Source: Dryococelus australis (taxonomy: Eukaryota; Arthropoda; Insecta; Phasmatodea; Phasmatidae). Taken from it: a stretch of DNA of 64,000 nt. Under the pieces are notes generated by a model. It searched no databases. It was not told the origin of the DNA and saw nothing but the letters and a program-made list of their open reading frames with translations. Within the stretch, counting starts at the first letter, position 1. Every line of letters starts with the position of its first letter. Where the stretch lies: NCBI GenBank assembly GCA_029891345.1, contig CM056993.1, positions 276,970,016-277,034,015 on the forward strand. The letters run 5' to 3'. This document shows positions 25,040 to 36,775 of this stretch, in pieces. A program made the position numbers and the translations under genes.

Positions 25040-25212
25040 GCCATCAGAAAACATCAACAGCTGATTCGAGCGCAGCTGCAATAAAAGTGACTGCAAAAGT
25101 TACGTTTGGGAGCAGCTGCAAGAAGTGACTACAAAAAGTTGCGTTTGGGAGCAGCCGCAAAAAGTGACTACAAAAAGTGGCGTTTAGGAGCAGCAGCAAA
25201 AAGTAAGCGGCT
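25040..25212. repeat. Tandem repeat of about 39 bp, four units
   Basis: Units start GCAGC(T/C)GCAA(A/G)AAGTGACT and end CGTTTGGGA, with about 10% variation between units and a decayed fourth unit. It lies between repeat copy B and the start of the Maverick 1 polymerase. It may belong to the Maverick left end, since such elements often carry terminal tandem repeats. Confidence 0.8.
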
Positions 25213-25239
25213 CAAAAAATTTGAATGCGTAAAAAATAA

Positions 25240-28200
25240 AATGTTGGATATAATAAATGAGCACAAATAAAAATCAACTGATGTCTTATATGAGGACCAT
25301 GCAATGATAAAGGCTAACTCAACTGGTAATGTTTGGAAAGAATATGAGTTTAAGAAAGGCGTTTTTGCAGAAAGAAGGAAGAAGAAATCTCAAGATAAGT
25401 ATGTCAAGTGTTAAACTTGTAAACACTTTTACAAACCGTCTCTCATAAGAAGTCACTTGAGAAGCATATTGCACAAAGGTCTTACACCAATACGTAATAA
25501 ATCACACGAAGCAACAAATGCATGGGAAAATTTTATAATATCACAACATTTAATATCGAAACAGAAGTTCGCACGAGAGAAACAAGTGAAATGTGAAGCA
25601 TGTAGTCACTATTACAAAACATCTCTCATAAGAAGTCACTTGAGAAGTAAAATTCATAAGTACACACCCATATTCAGTGTAGAAGAAATCGAAACAGCAT
25701 TTCAAAGTAGGATCAAGACTTATGCTGTAAAGAATGTGAATGTATACAAAGACCCAAGTCGTTTCCTAAACGATGTAAAAGAAACTATCATTCATAGTGA
25801 AATTCTTCACTGAGTACAAAAGGGGAATTGGTGAGAATATTGAATATGTAGAAAGCTCCTTTAAAACAAAGAACAAAATTATACTGAAATCAACTAATCT
25901 GGAAGAATATTATACTAACAGCATATCGAAAATCATAGCTGAGATGGGGGCATTCGAAGCAAAGGGATCTCAGTGGGTACTCAACAGAATATTTCAACTA
26001 GAAGTGCGAATAAATAAATATATACCATTCATGGGCAGTTCTTACGTTATTCTCCCAGAAAAAATCAAAACTAAGCAGGCGGTAATTAATGTTAAGAACG
26101 ATGATCAAAAATGTTTTTTGTGGTATGTTCTATCTGCATTGCATCAAGTACAAAAAGACCATAAATAAACACATAGCTCACGAACTTGAGTTTGATGATG
26201 CACTTAAGGGTTTGGAATTTCCAATGAAATTGGATAGCATAGCAACCTTTGAGAAGAGAAGTGGAATTTCTATTAATGTATACACATACGAAGAAGAAGA
26301 TGGTGGTAAGAAATATATAATCTGTCCATTAAAAATATCAAAAAATAAGACGTATAAGCACATTAACCTACTCTATATCAAAGACGAAAAGAACGACCAC
26401 TACTGCTGGATAAAAAGTCTTTCGAGACATCGCATCACAAGTAACAAATAATGGTCACAAAATATTTATATGCGATAGATGTTTGCAACATTTCTACTCT
26501 GTAAATAAGCTAAAAGATCACGAACAAGACTGTCGAGATCACGATGGTGTTAGAGAAGAACTACCATGTAAAGGAAAAAATGACATATTAAGCTTTAAAA
26601 ACCAAAATCATTCTTTGAGAGTTCCGTTTGTGATATATGCTGAAATTGAATGTTTGTTGACTAAAATCGAAACTTGCCAACCAAACCCCGACGAATGTTA
26701 CACGAAACCATACCAATAACACGAGCCTATTAGCTTCAGTTACTATGTAAAATACTGTCATGGATACTATAAACCACCAGTAACTTAAGAAGGATCTGAT
26801 GCATCTACTGTATTCGTTAAAATGCTAATGGTAGAAGCAAAGTCTATTGGTGATATATATACAAATGAAAAACCAATGCTTCCACTAACTCAGAAAGAAC
26901 AAATTGTTTACGATACAGTTACCCATTGTCATATATGTGAAAAACCTTTGAATGGTGATTATGTGAGAGTTCATGGTCATCTTACGGGGAAATTTAGGGG
27001 AGCTGCACACAGAAATTGTAACTTATCGTATAGACATCCATGTTTTGTCCCAGTGTTTATACACAATCTATCTGGTTATGACACACATTTATTCATAAAA
27101 GATCTTGGCATCGATGAAAATAGGAGTGATCTAATTCCCAACAACGAAGAAAAATATATTTCTTTTGCGAAGCACGTATGGGGAAGTGTAAACCTTAGAT
27201 TTATTGACTCATTTAAATTTATGGCTAGTAGTATTAATAAACTCTCTAGCAACCTTTCCAGAAGCCAATTCCGAGAAATGTGTAAGCATTTTTCCAATGA
27301 ACTTCTTGGCTTTGTTACAAGAAAAGGTGTTTACCCATATGACTACATGGATAGTGCTGAAAAATTTTGTGAGACATCACTTCCATCCAAAGATGCATTT
27401 TACAACAAACTCAACAAATGCAGCATTACAGATGAAGATTACGAATTTGCGAGAAAGGTGTGGGAAAAATTCAACATAAAATCTCTAAGAGAGTACACAG
27501 AACTCTATAACTAATCTGATGTATTGATATTGTCTGATACAATGGAAAATTTTAGAGATGTGTGTCTCAAAACATATAAGCTAGATCCAGCATGGTATTT
27601 CACAGCCCCAGGGTTAGCGTGGGATGCTATGCTCAAACATACTAAAATAAAACTGGAATTATTAACAGATTACGACATGATTTTGATGATAGAAAAAGGT
27701 GTTCGTGGTGGAATTTCACAATGTTTGAAGCGATATGCTAGAGCAAATAATAAATACATGAATGCTTATGATAGTACAAAGGAAATCTTTTATCTTACAT
27801 ATCTGGACGCCAATAACTTATATGGATGGGCTATGAGCCAGTATTTACCTTATGGTGGGTTTAAGTGGGGGAATACAAATATAGATGTAACAAAAATAGA
27901 AGATGATGCTAGCAAAGGTTATATATTGGAAGTTGATTTGGAATACCCACATGAACTACACGATCTCCATAAAGAACTGCCATTGGCACCAGAGAATAAA
28001 ATACGGGAAGGTTCAAGAAATCCCAAACTCTTGACTAGTCTGGATGGTAAAGAAAAATATGTATTACACTATGTAAATCTTAAGCAATATCTATCTCTCG
28101 GAATGAAGTTGAAAAAGATCCATAGAGTTCTGGAGTTTGATCAGTCAGATTGGCTCAAGTCCTATATTGATCTAAACACAAATATGCGAACAAAGCCTGC

Positions 28201-29009
28201 AAATTACTTTGAAAAAGATTTCTACAAACGAATGAAAGATTCCGTTCTTTGGAAAAACAATGGAGAATATTAGAAAAAGAGTGGATATGCGGTTGTGCAC
28301 AAGTTCTAAGCAAATGGATAAACTAGTGGCTAAACCACACTTTAAAGATAGAATTATATTTACAAACTCTTTGGTTGCAGTTCATATGATTAAAACAAAA
28401 CTGTGCTTTAACAAACCTATATATGTTGGAATGAGTATACTTGATCTATCGAAAGTCTTACTGTATGATTTTCACTATAATATAATGAAGCCAAAGTATG
28501 GGGAAAATATTTTAACTGTGCTACCAAGGTACTGATTCGTACATCTATTATATAAAAACACCAGACTTCTGCAGTGACATGAAAGAAATGGTCGATCATT
28601 TTGATACTTCTGACTATAGAAAAGATAATCCATATGGTATACTGTTAGTTAACAAAAATATTATTGGCAAAATGAAAGATGAATGTAATGGAAAAATAAT
28701 GGAAGAATTTATTGGTTTGAAATCGAAAATGTATGCAATAAATGTGGAGGGTGGTGTAAAGGAAAGAGTAAAGAGTGTGAAAAACACTGTAGTCAGAAAT
28801 GAGATTAGTTTTGGTGACTACAAAAAGTGTTTGTTTGGTAAAAAAAAATGTTGTACAAAAGTATGAATCTTATTAAAAGTAAGAAACATGAACTCTATAC
28901 GATTGAGATGAGAAAAAAAGCATTAAGTCCTGAAGATGATAAAAGATTTATTCTTAAAGATGGCATCAATACATTACCATGGGGGCACTACAAAATTGAA
29001 AAAGAGTGA
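25240..29009 (+). pseudogene. polB: Maverick type B DNA polymerase (PolB)
   Basis: Protein-primed family B polymerase that would copy the linear element. In order: two C2H2 fingers (25430-25660), the N-terminal domain (FLWYVLSALHQV near 26110), the exonuclease start VIYAEIECLL near 26633 with the first acidic position Glu rather than Asp, an HNH/endonuclease VII-like zinc segment (CHICEKPL, then HGHLTGKFRG, near 26930), Exo II (HNLSGYDTHLF), palm motif A (LDANNLYGWAM near 27805), motif B (EKDFYKRMKDSV near 28215) and motif C near 28530 reading YQGTDS. Motif C has lost one of its two catalytic Asp. The C-terminal part ends at 29009. About five frameshifts or stops break it. Confidence 0.93.
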
Positions 29010-29269
29010 TACTATGAAATATGATATAGCAGTAAATGATTACCTTTACGATTGTCATCTTAATTTTGATAGCCTCCAACACAACATACTATGCGTTCAA
29101 TGAGTTTACAAACATGTTGACCACAGCTGACAGATTTGATCTTTCAATGTGCAATGTAAAGTGTTCTACATTACCATCTTCATACTCAGATATCCTTAAT
29201 TAGTTCCAAAAACTAGTGATGCAAATGGAGACGATCTCCATACATTAAATTCTTACTTAAATATTATTA

Positions 29270-29705
29270 TGTTTTTAATGGGATCTGAAACAAGCAATCA
29301 GAGAACATGTCAGAGAAAAGTATAGGCAATCATACATAGATATAGGGAGGAACGATTCGTTCACACCTTTGAATATGCATCCACATACCATATTTATCAA
29401 TGAACCGGGCCTTGAAGTCAAAGATGGAACCTGCAGAACAATTCCAGGACTGGGTGAACGAAGAAGTGCTTCCGTCCATATGCAAATACGGTGAATACAA
29501 GATCGAGTAGAAGTACAAACCGCTACTCGATGACTTGAATAAGATGCTTACAGTGACTAAAGATGTTATCGACTAAGAGAATAATCCGTGGTTCAAAGCG
29601 AAAGACGTTTCGAGAATACTTGGGTATGCCGATTTGAAAAAAGCGTTGCGAGTGAATGTAACGGGAAAGTATAAGAAGCCGTTGTTACAATTAAAAGGGG
29701 TGACT
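29270..29705 (+). pseudogene. BRO-N domain remnant
   Basis: Three pieces match the BRO-N (baculovirus repeated ORF) DNA-binding domain. LKQAIREHVREKY near 29285 is the basic helix, HPHTIFINEPGL near 29380 the middle, and FQDWVNEEVLPSI near 29435 the end, in a different frame. A second copy of the first half, WFKAKDVSRILGYADLKKAL, appears after it near 29591. So the domain is broken and partly duplicated. BRO proteins occur in baculoviruses and other large DNA viruses and bind nucleic acid. It follows the polymerase on the same strand. Confidence 0.8.
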
Positions 29706-29715
29706 TGAGTCACCC
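29698..29715. other. Perfect 8-bp hairpin after BRO-N
   Basis: GGGTGACTTGAGTCACCC is a perfect inverted repeat with a 2-base spacer. It may mark the end of the BRO transcription unit, but no function can be shown. Confidence 0.6.
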
Positions 29716-29984
29716 AACTTAAGAATGCACATCCTCAGGCGGTTTTTATTTCAGAGCCCATTTAAAACACACTTTTAGCGCTATTATATAACAGTAAATG
29801 TTTTTAATGGATAACCATCCATTAAAAACTAATAACAACACATGTTTGCACACTATTGGACTTCGGTGATTCTTTCACTTTTAACATAATAAATTATGTT
29901 TCTTTGGCTTACTGGTACCACATTACATATAGTTGAAGCCGATATTGGTTTATTAAAATATATATTTTATGGCTGGAATTATAT

Positions 29985-30366
29985 TCGGTTGTCGGCGACG
30001 ACTGAAGTGATGGAGGTGGGAATGGTGGTGGAGACAGATTAGATATATCTAGAGGTTTTACAAAATGTTCATATTTGGGTGCATTAAAAAATGTTTTAGT
30101 TATTAAAACCTACTATACGACTATAATAATCAATAAAATTAGCTGTAAAAGAAATAAATACATCTTATTATGGAATATAGAAATGAAACACTACTGAAAA
30201 ATAACAATTTATTTTTATTAGTAATTGTTGCTGTATTAACAGTCCTATTATAAAAATAAACAGTCTTAAAACAGAATGAAATGCCTGGAGGGGCAAAGGT
30301 ACCTGCAATGGTATCTGCATAAACCCTCCAGGCAGCATCATAGTTGGTGCGAGAGGTGCCGTTCAC
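29985..30366 (-). pseudogene. Unrecognised minus-strand coding remnant, Pro-rich end
   Basis: The minus strand shows a readable segment NYDAAWRVYADTIAGTFAPPG near 30330, and further left a segment ending APKYEHFVKPLDISNLSPPP with a run of Pro and Ser. Stops separate the two. It may be a second gene of Maverick 1 on the opposite strand, as in Maverick 2, but I do not recognise it. Membrane-like segments in the middle are probably AT-rich filler. Confidence 0.3.
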
Positions 30367-30454
30367 ATTACATGCGCACCAGTAGAGAGGGGTGGTGGTG
30401 CCGATGGTGCCGAAGGTTGATTACTTCTTTTAACCATCCTCATCCTCCTCCTCT

Positions 30455-30850
30455 GAGAAGTAGATGATATCCTTGATGTTGAAGGAGATGACATCCTTAG
30501 CATCGAAGGAGACGGCATCCTTGACGTCGAAGGTGATGAAATCTTCGACTTGAAAGATGACCTCTTCGTTGTCAAAGAGTATGACGTCATCGGCGTTGAA
30601 GGGGATGGCCTCTTCAGCGTCAAAGGGAATCACCTATTCTGCTTCAAAGGGGATGATCTCTTTGGCATCGGATGGGATGACCTCTTCAGCGTCGAAGGCG
30701 ATGGCCTCTTCGGCGTCGAAGAGCATGACATCCTCGGCATTGAAGATGTCGGTGTCTTCGGTTTCAAGGGCAATGAGATCTTCGAAGTTGAAGATGCCAA
30801 ATTCTTCGAAGTTGAAGGTGTTTGCCTCTTCAACGTTGCAGGTGTTTGAC
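30455..30850. repeat. 30-bp minisatellite, about 13 units
   Basis: Units follow the pattern GATGACCTCTTCGGCGTCGAAG plus 8 bases, with a 30-base period. The period is a multiple of three, so the array is open on both strands: one minus frame gives an acidic ten-residue repeat, another a Ser/Pro/Arg-rich basic protein, and plus frames give Ser/Ala- or Gly/Phe-rich repeats. Which, if any, was translated is unknown. Basic Ser/Pro repeats would fit a virion core protein. Confidence 0.9.
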
Positions 30851-30862
30851 CCCTCTAGCTCT

Positions 30863-30922
30863 TACCAGGACACTAGGAGAAAAACATACTCTGGCTCCTA
30901 CCCAGGACACTAGGAGAAAAAA
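30863..30922. repeat. Two-copy 20-base direct repeat
   Basis: CCAGGACACTAGGAGAAAAA occurs twice, 40 bases apart, right after the 30-bp minisatellite. Confidence 0.85.
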
Positions 30923-31089
30923 TAAAAGTTTGTAGGTAGAGGGGTGGTGGAAACGTGAGGGGAACCTCCTTTTTGCATGGTAAAAAAATTATTTCTGCCC
31001 CGAGATAATTCTCGCATAATAATGCGGCCAAGTTGAGTAATGTATGCCCGTCACCTCACCGGCCTATGTACGAACACTAGTACATAATT

Positions 31090-31680
31090 TTGAGCGAGCG
31101 AGTGCATATCAGCTACACCGATGAGAAAAAAAATCGATATACCAGTGTGTGGAGTAAAAAAGAAACACTCACTTATAAAGTAATCCCTCCCCACTACCCT
31201 GAAATACATGTAAATAAATGTTACGTGGAAGACTTATACACCATCACCCTAAACGTGTTAAATAGCAATCGAGCGATATTCAAGAGAAATTAATAAAGTT
31301 AGTTGATGGGAATGATAATGTTTATAAAAACACAAGTGTAATTGCAAACATTTTAACCAATACTGGCAATGATTTGCAGAGTAATGAATTTAGAATAGAA
31401 GAACTTTTTAGTGGATTTAGTAAGGATTTTAACGATATGGCAAACATAATTCTTACAACACAACTTGCAGAAATGCAAAATAATTTAAGACTTGTAAATA
31501 ATGAAGTGGTAAGCGCTAGTATTACAAAACAACTTGAAACACGAATGGAAGAAATAACAAAATATATAAGTGATGAATTGATTAATAAAGAATATGGTTT
31601 AGTTACGCAAACAGATCTGATAAAACAAAATAATGATTTGGAAACATGATTAACGTATTTTATTAATGATTTAAGAGTTT
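31090..31680 (+). pseudogene. Coiled-coil ORF, possible structural protein
   Basis: Two plus-strand frames, 31090-31293 and 31374-31649, joined by a short decayed stretch. The second begins SNEFRIEELFSGFSKDF and continues into alternating hydrophobic and polar residues that suggest a long coiled coil (for example LETRMEEITKYISDEL). There is no recognised domain. In Maverick 2 a protein with similar helical repeats lies between the integrase and protease genes, so this may be the equivalent. It could also be unrelated. Confidence 0.4.
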
Positions 31681-31684
31681 AAAA

Positions 31685-32560
31685 TTAAGCAAAATTGGAT
31701 GCTGTTTTAAGTGAAGTCGATAAGATTGAAAAAGTGCAAACTAATCGATCTAGTGCATCAGTTGGTCGACCTACTGCAGCAGACTGAAAAGCAAGGACAT
31801 AATTCATATGTAAATAGCTAAAATTTAATGTAATATAATCAAACATATTTGCCTCTGCTTCGGAAATACATAACGTTATATCTGCTCTGAAGAAGAAATA
31901 TTTACAAGCTAAGTGAGCCCGAATGGAATGGGATGTTTTAAACGAAGAAACATTTAAACCTGTTACGAGTATAATGGATACATTACATTCTATGTTGAAT
32001 TCACCTAATGAAACATCGTTAGAAATCAAATCGGAAGAAGAACCTTTAACATAGGAAAAGCAAACCCTTTCTCATTCAAGATGACGTTATTTATCTTTAC
32101 AACATTTGTCACCTCTGCACGATACGACATTCGGTGTATATCGAAATGGAAACGTATGGTTCCTTGGAGATTCGGTAATTAATTTTTTGTCTGATAATAG
32201 AATTAAAATATGTAATTACATAACTGATGTAAGTAAAGGTTTGTTTGAATTATTGTTTCAAAACTTTCCAAATGGATATTCCGACACAGATTTGAAAAAC
32301 TATAAAGTACTTCGTCGTACGAACACGAACAACCATTTAGGAGATGAAAACCACCCGAAACTACATTTAATAGGAGATATTGTGAGAAGTGAAATATATA
32401 TATAGATGAAATTGACAACAGGTTTTCTCCTGTATATTGTAACAATTCTAATGAATTGGTCAATAGATTAAAACTTCTCATCGGTCCTGAGATAATCTGG
32501 TAATAATTCACATATGAACGAAATTGTTTCTATTATTGAAGACCTGAAAGTAGACGGTTA
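31685..32560 (+). pseudogene. Maverick-associated protein, DUF8207-like
   Basis: The N-terminal part is helical (SEIHNVISALKKKYLQAK near 31855) and broken by stops. The conserved region starts at 32106 and reads LHDTTFGVYRNGN, then KGLFELLFQNFPNGYSDTDL and a tail LHLIGDIVRSE. It resembles an uncharacterised domain common beside Maverick integrases in insects, which I know as DUF8207. A further helical tail is readable at 32500-32560 (NEIVSIIEDL). Function is unknown. A homologue is present in Maverick 2 at 53.3-53.9 kb, which supports its belonging to the core gene set. Confidence 0.65.
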
Positions 32561-32568
32561 TATTACCA

Positions 32569-33430
32569 TTGAATTTTAGTAATATTTCCGAAGAACTTCG
32601 CACTCCAGCCAGGATAAGATATCATAGAAGAAGAGTTATTACTAAAGGGTTAAATAATCTTTTTCAAGCTGATTTGTGTGAAATTACATTACTTTTCAAA
32701 TACAATACAGGATATAAGTATATTTTAACCGTAATAGATGTTTATTCGAAATATGGCTGGGCTATACCTTTGAAAAACAAAACTGGGAAACATGTTAGAG
32801 ATGCAATGAAGACCAATTTGAAAGAGAGAAAAAACCGACAGAGGAACCAAATTTTTTTCTACACAGTTCCGAAAACTAATGACAGATTATGGTATTAATC
32901 ACTATGCAATTCATTGTGGAACGATACAACAAATCGATTAACGAGTTAATATGTAAACATTACATGTCGAAAGGGACTTACAAATGGGTGGATGTTTTGC
33001 TTGAAATAGTTAAATTTTATAATTCCAGATATCATAGAACTATCAATATGGCACCCAAAGAAGTTATGGATAATAGTTTAATGAAAACCGTTTATAATAA
33101 TGTTAAAGTCATCGATGAGAGAAAACAAATATTCAAAGTTGGCGAATATATACATTTCTCGAAGCAGAAAGGAATCTGTGATAACCTTTTTTTGGTTAAT
33201 TGGTCTTATGAAATATTTAAAATTATTTCAATTAGACAAACACATCCCAGAGTGTATTACATAGCAACCTATGACGGACAGCCCATAAAAGTCGATTTTT
33301 ACGAACATGAACTGAATAATGTTAGTTATCCAAATGAATATTTTATTGATAAAATCATTTAAAGGAAAAAAAATATGACCTTGGTTCGATGGAGGGGTTA
33401 CTCAAAAGCCCACGACTAATGAGTTAAGAA
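32569..33430 (+). pseudogene. int: Maverick retroviral-type (rve) integrase 1
   Basis: DDE integrase that would insert the element. The first catalytic Asp lies in FQADLCEI near 32665. The second is readable in another frame as TDRGTKFF near 32835. The Glu lies in IVERYNKS near 32918. All three acidic residues are present, but two frameshifts separate them. The C-terminal part holds a FKVGEYIHFSKQ segment (33140) and a chromodomain-like end (VRWRGYSKAHD near 33395), where two stops follow. It is the last recognised gene of Maverick 1. Confidence 0.9.
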
Positions 33431-35259
33431 TAAAGACATTAAAAGATTGTAATACATTGATTGTAAAATTATGATACTAAATAAAAAATATTTTAAACAA
33501 AATTTTATGTGTAATTTGATTAAATAAACCTGCTGTTAGCAATGGTGTTTGGATGTGCAATTTAATGTGCAATCAATCCACTTGTTGATTTGATTATCAT
33601 TTCATTGGATTAGCATTTAAGCGATAATCCGCTGCATGTATTTCCTTTTATTATTATATTTCATGTAAAATTATTTCAGTTCAAAACATTTATAATTGAA
33701 TTACTCCTTTCAATGGGGATGAATATAAAAAAAGGAATAGTCTGACTTGTTATTTATTTCTTGACTTTTAGTTTACTAGGAAAAAAAAAGTATTTTTAGG
33801 GAAAACTTCAAATTTTTAACAAACAATGCTTATGATAAAGGAAAGAGGTCATTGGTACTGCATTAAGGATTAGGATTCAAAATTGAAGAGAGAGGGGAGG
33901 AGGAGTAGGATAGGAGAAAACCTAAGTTGGTGTTCCTAACAAGACTTTCATTTAGTTTCTTCAGCAATATTTCTGAAATATTTATTCGATGGAAATAAAC
34001 TTTCAGACACTTCAGACCCGAAATGCGAGAATTTTTTCAAACATCCCTGACGAAAATGTTTGAAGACTGTTGAACAGCTCCAGGTATGGTGAGTCATGTG
34101 AAGGGGTGGGCGGGGGGAATGATTACTCCTCTCACAGAAGCGGACAGGGCAGAGTTTCGGGAGAGTCCAAAATCCATTGGTAGAGTGTAGTATGGCAAAT
34201 AGCTCACTGCTTCGGGTGAGTTCAAAATTCTCTGTCCGAGGGAAGGTAGGTAGACAAGCAGCTAGCAGCACCTGGCTGATCTGGACAAAGACATCTTGGG
34301 CTGGTGGGAGGATGGGGAGGAGGTGCTAAAACAGCTGAAGGCCCTCCTCGTCGCGGAAAACACATGCTCTGAGCATGGGTGGGAGTCGGGGAGGGGGATG
34401 CGTAATACTCTCCGTGGACAGGACACTATTCCAAATATCCGAAACGCGTTTTAGCCTGGTGGGGGAGGGGAAAGGGGGGCAGCCGAACAGACAGTCCTCG
34501 AGCAAACCGAAAGATTGCAGTCTGGTGTAGAGTAAGGAGGGGGGGAGGGGTGTACACAGTCAGGAAGGATCTGTCGACATCTCACTGACTAGCACATGTT
34601 AGTTGACGCCAACCTCATCGTGGATACATGCATACATCGCTCTTTTCTCTCAAGTGTCTCTTCACTGGTCGCAGCGTTTCTGCTGGGGTCCCGTGCATCG
34701 ATCGAAGTGCAGTGGTTAGCGGCTTCACCTCTCGTAAAGCCGATATAGTGCATCCGTTATTTTATAAGAGTTTATGTCTTAAGTACTTTCTGAGATCGGT
34801 CGACGAAAGTTTATAGGATTTTCAACTCGCGTTTATGTTACCAAGTGTGATGAATTTCCCAGATTTAACAGAAATTTGTGTTAACTTTATTCGGGTCAAT
34901 GTAGTATGTCTATATTATTTTTTAACATAACATAGTATTGATTTCATCTTTTTTTTTTTTATTCGACCTAGTGTCTGGACTCAAATCGTGATTATATTTT
35001 TTCATTAAATACATGCGATTTCCATTTTTAAGTTAATCTTCGACACAAGCCGAACTTCGCGGTAATCTTCAACGGAAATTAATAGTGAATTATTCTTCTT
35101 GTTACAATTGGAACATTTATTCACAGTGGTAGACCACTTCTCTGGATACGTCGTTAACGTAGTTGCGTGTTCATCTCTCTTTTCGTTTAATTGCTATTTC
35201 ACAAAAAAATTAAAATGTTTCCTTCATTTATGAGTTTTTCCATAATTTAAACACGTGCG

Positions 35260-36240
35260 CGCTTATAAGTCAACATAAGTGGTACACTCAACTCATTCCT
35301 ACATCAGACACCACAACAAACTGACATGGTTTTAAAATCATTTAAGGTATGTGTACAAATGAGAGGTAGACATACGCATCTATTACACTATTGTGTCAGG
35401 TTAAAATTTAATTCTAAATGCGAGTTTGGAAATATTTAATTGTCTGTGTTGTAGTATATTAAAATCAGTTCTTAGTAAGTTTGAGTATTTTTAACATATG
35501 CTTTATTGCATCTTTAAGTTATCAGAATAGGTTGGAAACGAGTTTGAAAATTCAAGCATATGAGTCGTATTCAGAGGTTTTGCGATAATTCCAACTTGGC
35601 CACAAGCTCCACGTATCTAACAGCTTATAAGTTGGCGCATGTCATACACTGCAGTCATTCCTTGACTGGCATCACAGCCGACCAGATGTGTTTTGGGAGA
35701 GGTGCTTGTACGATTTCATTACATGTTTTTTTAAATTCATCTAGTGTAATTTATATATTAGTATGTGCATCGTGAACATAATTTTTATCAATTTGTCACG
35801 TAATGCATATTCACAATTCTTTTCTTTCATTTCCAAGTTTTTCAGCTCAGTCTATAATCAAACATAGGCATACACACACAGATTATGTTTGCTCTCAACA
35901 CTTCGTTCAGCTTACAACTCGTGGTATATCCAAATCAGTGCTGCAGCGACCTCCCAAGCGAATGGACGTATATTAAAATCACTGGCTGTTAAACGTTTTT
36001 TGCGCGTATTAATAAATTAATTTATGTTAATGTGTGGATTCCATTTGAGAAGTTCCTCTACAAGTGTTAACTATGGGATTCGCTAAGCTCCTATTGCGAT
36101 AGGTCGCCTGTCAAGCGGCGCTCGAAACAGCTTATAGGAGTCCGCAAATCCTACACTGATGTCATTCATTCACCAGTCTAACAGGCAGACGGACATGTTT
36201 TAATATTAAGTAAGGTACGTGTACAACTCGGAGGCGTCAA
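35260..36240. repeat. Degenerate triplicated module
   Basis: Three related segments near 35262-35350, 35618-35715 and 36128-36235 each start GCTTATA and continue with TACACT..(A/G)TCATTC. The first and third also share GACATG..TTTTAA and AAGGTA(T/C)GTGTACAA. Spacing is about 360 and 510 bases. Copies are diverged, so I treat it as an old repeat array. Confidence 0.5.
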
Positions 36241-36775
36241 GTAGTGTAAATTTTTACGTATTTTCAAATACCTTGTTATTGTGTTTAGGACGACTGCCGA
36301 TTAATTTATAGGGACATTTTTGCTTCTTTGTAGCTCGTTAATTCATTTCATACAAGATACTCGCATAGTTGTGATCGTTTAATGAGTAAGCACTTGTCGA
36401 CATTAGGTTATTCACATAGTTGTGTTCGTTATAATTCTCTCGGGTTAATTATTTATATTGATAGGTAGAACTCGTTTGAAATATATTTAGGCTATATTCG
36501 TTTAAAGACTCATCATTTCTTTCGAGTTATAAGTCACCTCTGTTATATCTTTCAGAGTCACCTATCTCCCAACACCATCTATGTGCAATATCCCCTCCAA
36601 ACAAAAAAACTCTTGCACCACTCTTGCACAAAACTCAACACACACATCCCCTGTCCCCAACATACCACACTTCAGTATGACGCCAGAGCTCCAAGGATGA
36701 GGACGTACCAGAGCTGCTCCCCACCTCAAAAAAGAAAGAATGAAAATAAATAAATATATACACAAAAAAAATCCC

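Larger units (their letters stand above)
24975..33430 (+). mobile_element. Maverick/Polinton element 1 (adintovirus class)
   Basis: All recognised core genes lie on the plus strand: PolB, a BRO-N fragment, a coiled-coil ORF, a Maverick-associated unknown, and integrase. No terminal inverted repeat was found; the right limit is set by the integrase chromodomain-like end. No capsid, ATPase or protease genes are visible. The combination of protein-primed PolB and retroviral-type integrase defines the group. Confidence 0.88.

Noticed and set aside
31685-32029. Minus-strand 114-codon frame
   Set aside because: The plus strand here carries the helical N-terminal part of the DUF8207-like protein, which fits the neighbouring genes better.
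34640-34740. Possible tRNA-like head with GTGGTTAGCGGC
   Set aside because: No box B or cloverleaf follows at the right distance, so neither a tRNA nor a SINE is supported.
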